A model generated the notes under the pieces. The model did not search any database and was not told the origin of the DNA. It saw nothing but the letters and a program-made list of their open reading frames with translations. From positions 1 through 14,261 of the forward strand of contig CAYZIA010000034.1 in assembly GCA_964478325.1 (NCBI GenBank): DNA of 14,261 bases, in the 5' to 3' direction. Below, one piece after another: positions 13,214 to 14,261 of the stretch (its first letter is position 1; every line of letters starts with the position of its first letter). The DNA comes from DUAL01 sp964478325. Its GTDB lineage: Bacteria > Bacteroidota > Bacteroidia > Flavobacteriales > BACL11. A program made the position numbers and the translations under genes.

Positions 13214-13578
13214 TCTATTGCAACAGTTTTGGTTACAGTTTTATTTTTTAATAACCGAATTACATTACTTCCCGTAAGCTCGTTTGTTCCAACCCATATG
13301 CTCACATCTATATTTAAGATTGCCTCATGTTCAAAAACATGCTCTGTTTGGCCATTACTGTCTGTCCATTTTTCATCACTTATTTCAGAATATTGTCCTG
13401 ATTGAGAAACTTGTCCATCCTGGTGTAGCCTTACTTTTGCTTCAGGGATAATAGTTCCATTAAAATCAACAACTGTGATGATTGCTTTAGTGTCATCTGG
13501 TTTTTTGCAGGAATTAAATGTAAGTGCAAAAATTGAAAACGCAACTATTAAAACTGGTTTAAAAATTTTATTTAACAT
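13210..13578 (-). CDS. Small lipoprotein with Ig-like (carboxypeptidase-regulatory-like) domain
   Basis: 122 aa. Seen: a signal peptide with a hydrophobic core at 8-20 and a lipobox-like FNSC (Cys24), then CKKPDDTK. The rest is a single beta-sandwich-like domain: AIITVVDFNGTIIPEAKVRLHQ is the typical first half of the CarboxypepD_reg/Ig-like fold (variable, value-adding linker), followed by KWTDSNGQTEHVF and strands up to the end. Such small lipoproteins are common in Bacteroidota and their roles are not known. It has its own predicted promoter and is not in an operon. The acidic residues after the Cys are loosely like surface-export signals reported for Bacteroidota lipoproteins, which is only a suggestion. 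Confidence 0.8.
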   Translation of the reverse strand: MLNKIFKPVLIVAFSIFALTFNSCKKPDDTKAIITVVDFNGTIIPEAKVRLHQDGQVSQSGQYSEISDEKWTDSNGQTEHVFEHEAILNIDVSIWVGTNELTGSNVIRLLKNKTVTKTVAID

Positions 13579-13606
13579 AATTATTGTTTCTTTGTAATTG
13601 GATTAG

Positions 13607-13614
13607 CAAATATA
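13607..13614 (-). promoter_or_regulatory. -7 promoter box of the small Ig-like lipoprotein
   Basis: TATATTTG on the minus strand matches TAnnTTTG exactly and predicts a leader of about 25 bases before the ATG at 13578. No -33 TTG is clear. For pheS on the other strand no exact box is found in this gap. Confidence 0.45.
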
Positions 13615-13628
13615 GATAATTTATTAAG

Positions 13629-14261
13629 ATGTTAGATAAGGTAACGCAATTACTACAAAAAGCAGAAGGATTCACTCCAAAATCTAAAAAAGAGCTGGAA
13701 GAATTTCGGCTTTCATTTTTGGGAAAAAAGGGGTTTTTGAATGAGTTATTTGCCGCTTTTAAAGATGTTTCAATCGAAAATAAAAAAGAGTTTGGACAAG
13801 CAATAAATAAATTAAAACAAAGTGTTCAGTCTAAAATAGAAGAGTTTAAAGGTTCTTTTGATGAAGAAAATAATGATGATGAAATCGATTTTACAAGGCC
13901 TATAAGTTTAGACAATTTAGGGAGCAGACATCCAATTTCTTTAATAAGAAAAAAAATAGTTGATATCTTTAACAGAATTGGGTTTACAATTTCGGAAGGG
14001 CCAGAAATAGAAGATGATTGGCATAAATTTTCTGCGCTTAATACACCTAAAGAACATCCTGCAAGAGATATGCAAGACACTTTTTTTATTCAAACTAATC
14101 CTGATATCTTGTTAAGATCTCATACTTCTACTGTTCAGGTAAGATATATGGATGAAAAAAAGCCTCCAATCCGGACTCTTTCCCCAGGAAGAGTATACAG
14201 AAATGAGGCAATCTCTGCTCGTTCTCATTGTATTTTTCATCAAGTAGAAGGGCTGTATATT
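13629..14261 (+). CDS. pheS: Phenylalanine--tRNA ligase alpha subunit (N-terminal 211 residues, cut by window edge)
   Basis: The frame opens at ATG 13629 and runs without a stop to the last base; the family is about 340 aa, so some 60 percent is present. It charges tRNA-Phe with phenylalanine as an alpha2-beta2 enzyme with PheT. Seen: the N-terminal coiled-coil region (about 1-85, Lys/Glu-rich, with FLGKKGFLNEL), then the catalytic core beginning at DFTRPI and GSRHPISLIRKKIVDIF, the GFTISEGPEIEDDWHKFSALNTPKEHPARDMQDTFF stretch with the family's EDD and HPARD blocks, LLRSHTSTVQ, and class II motif 2 at the end (VYRNEAISARSHCIFHQVEG), with the conserved Arg and Glu. The alternative, a paralogue, is unlikely given the intact motifs. 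Confidence 0.96.
   Translation, partial: MLDKVTQLLQKAEGFTPKSKKELEEFRLSFLGKKGFLNELFAAFKDVSIENKKEFGQAINKLKQSVQSKIEEFKGSFDEENNDDEIDFTRPISLDNLGSRHPISLIRKKIVDIFNRIGFTISEGPEIEDDWHKFSALNTPKEHPARDMQDTFFIQTNPDILLRSHTSTVQVRYMDEKKPPIRTLSPGRVYRNEAISARSHCIFHQVEGLYI

Noticed and set aside
1..14261. Mobile elements, CRISPR arrays, tRNA or rRNA genes, phage defence genes
   Set aside because: I looked on both strands for transposase-like proteins, terminal inverted repeats, regularly spaced repeats and cloverleaf-like sequences and saw none; nearly all bases belong to ordinary protein genes.

Overview
The window looks like chromosome of a low-GC marine-type Bacteroidota, most likely a Flavobacteriia relative. 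The grounds are a gliding-motility lipoprotein (GldH), the holB-PSP1-gldH gene order, TAnnTTTG promoter boxes, no Shine-Dalgarno sequences at the starts, many lipoprotein signal peptides, and very compact spacing. No gap reaches 300 bases. I see no tRNA, rRNA, CRISPR array, insertion sequence or prophage gene.

Layout. (1) 1-407, plus strand: the C-terminal end of a peptide/dipeptide-type ABC ATPase. (2) 515-4127, minus strand: a tightly coupled operon, read as PBP1A (class A penicillin-binding protein), then scoA, then scoB (3-oxoacid CoA-transferase), with ATGA and TAATG overlaps. (3) 4177-8314, plus strand: two adjacent lipoproteins with CotH-kinase-like domains. The first (817 aa) also carries an Fn3-like domain and a long right-handed parallel beta-helix. 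The second (559 aa) has its own N-terminal beta-rich region. (4) 8311-11060, minus strand: holB, PSP1/RicT-type protein, gldH. (5) 11129-12319, plus: pgk. (6) 12306-12854, minus: CvpA-family membrane protein. (7) 12890-13213, plus: a 107-aa conserved-looking protein of unknown function. (8) 13210-13578, minus: a small Ig-like lipoprotein. (9) 13629-end, plus: the first 211 codons of pheS, cut by the window edge.

Most of the window is housekeeping: glycolysis, replication clamp loader, phenylalanyl-tRNA synthetase, cell-wall synthesis and ketoacid CoA transfer. The accessory part is the CotH pair. It sits on the opposite strand between gldH and PBP1A, genes I recall as neighbours in many Bacteroidota, so it may be an insertion into a conserved minus-strand block. 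Both products should be exported and lipid-anchored, and both keep the CotH N-terminal R-G-(D/N)-(S/T) and C-terminal W-D-x-(D/N) motifs. A cell-envelope modification role is an inference only.

Three gene pairs overlap tail to tail at or near their stop codons, leaving no room for a classical terminator. Several starts lie 4-5 bases after a TAnnTTTG-like box, which suggests leaderless or nearly leaderless mRNAs.
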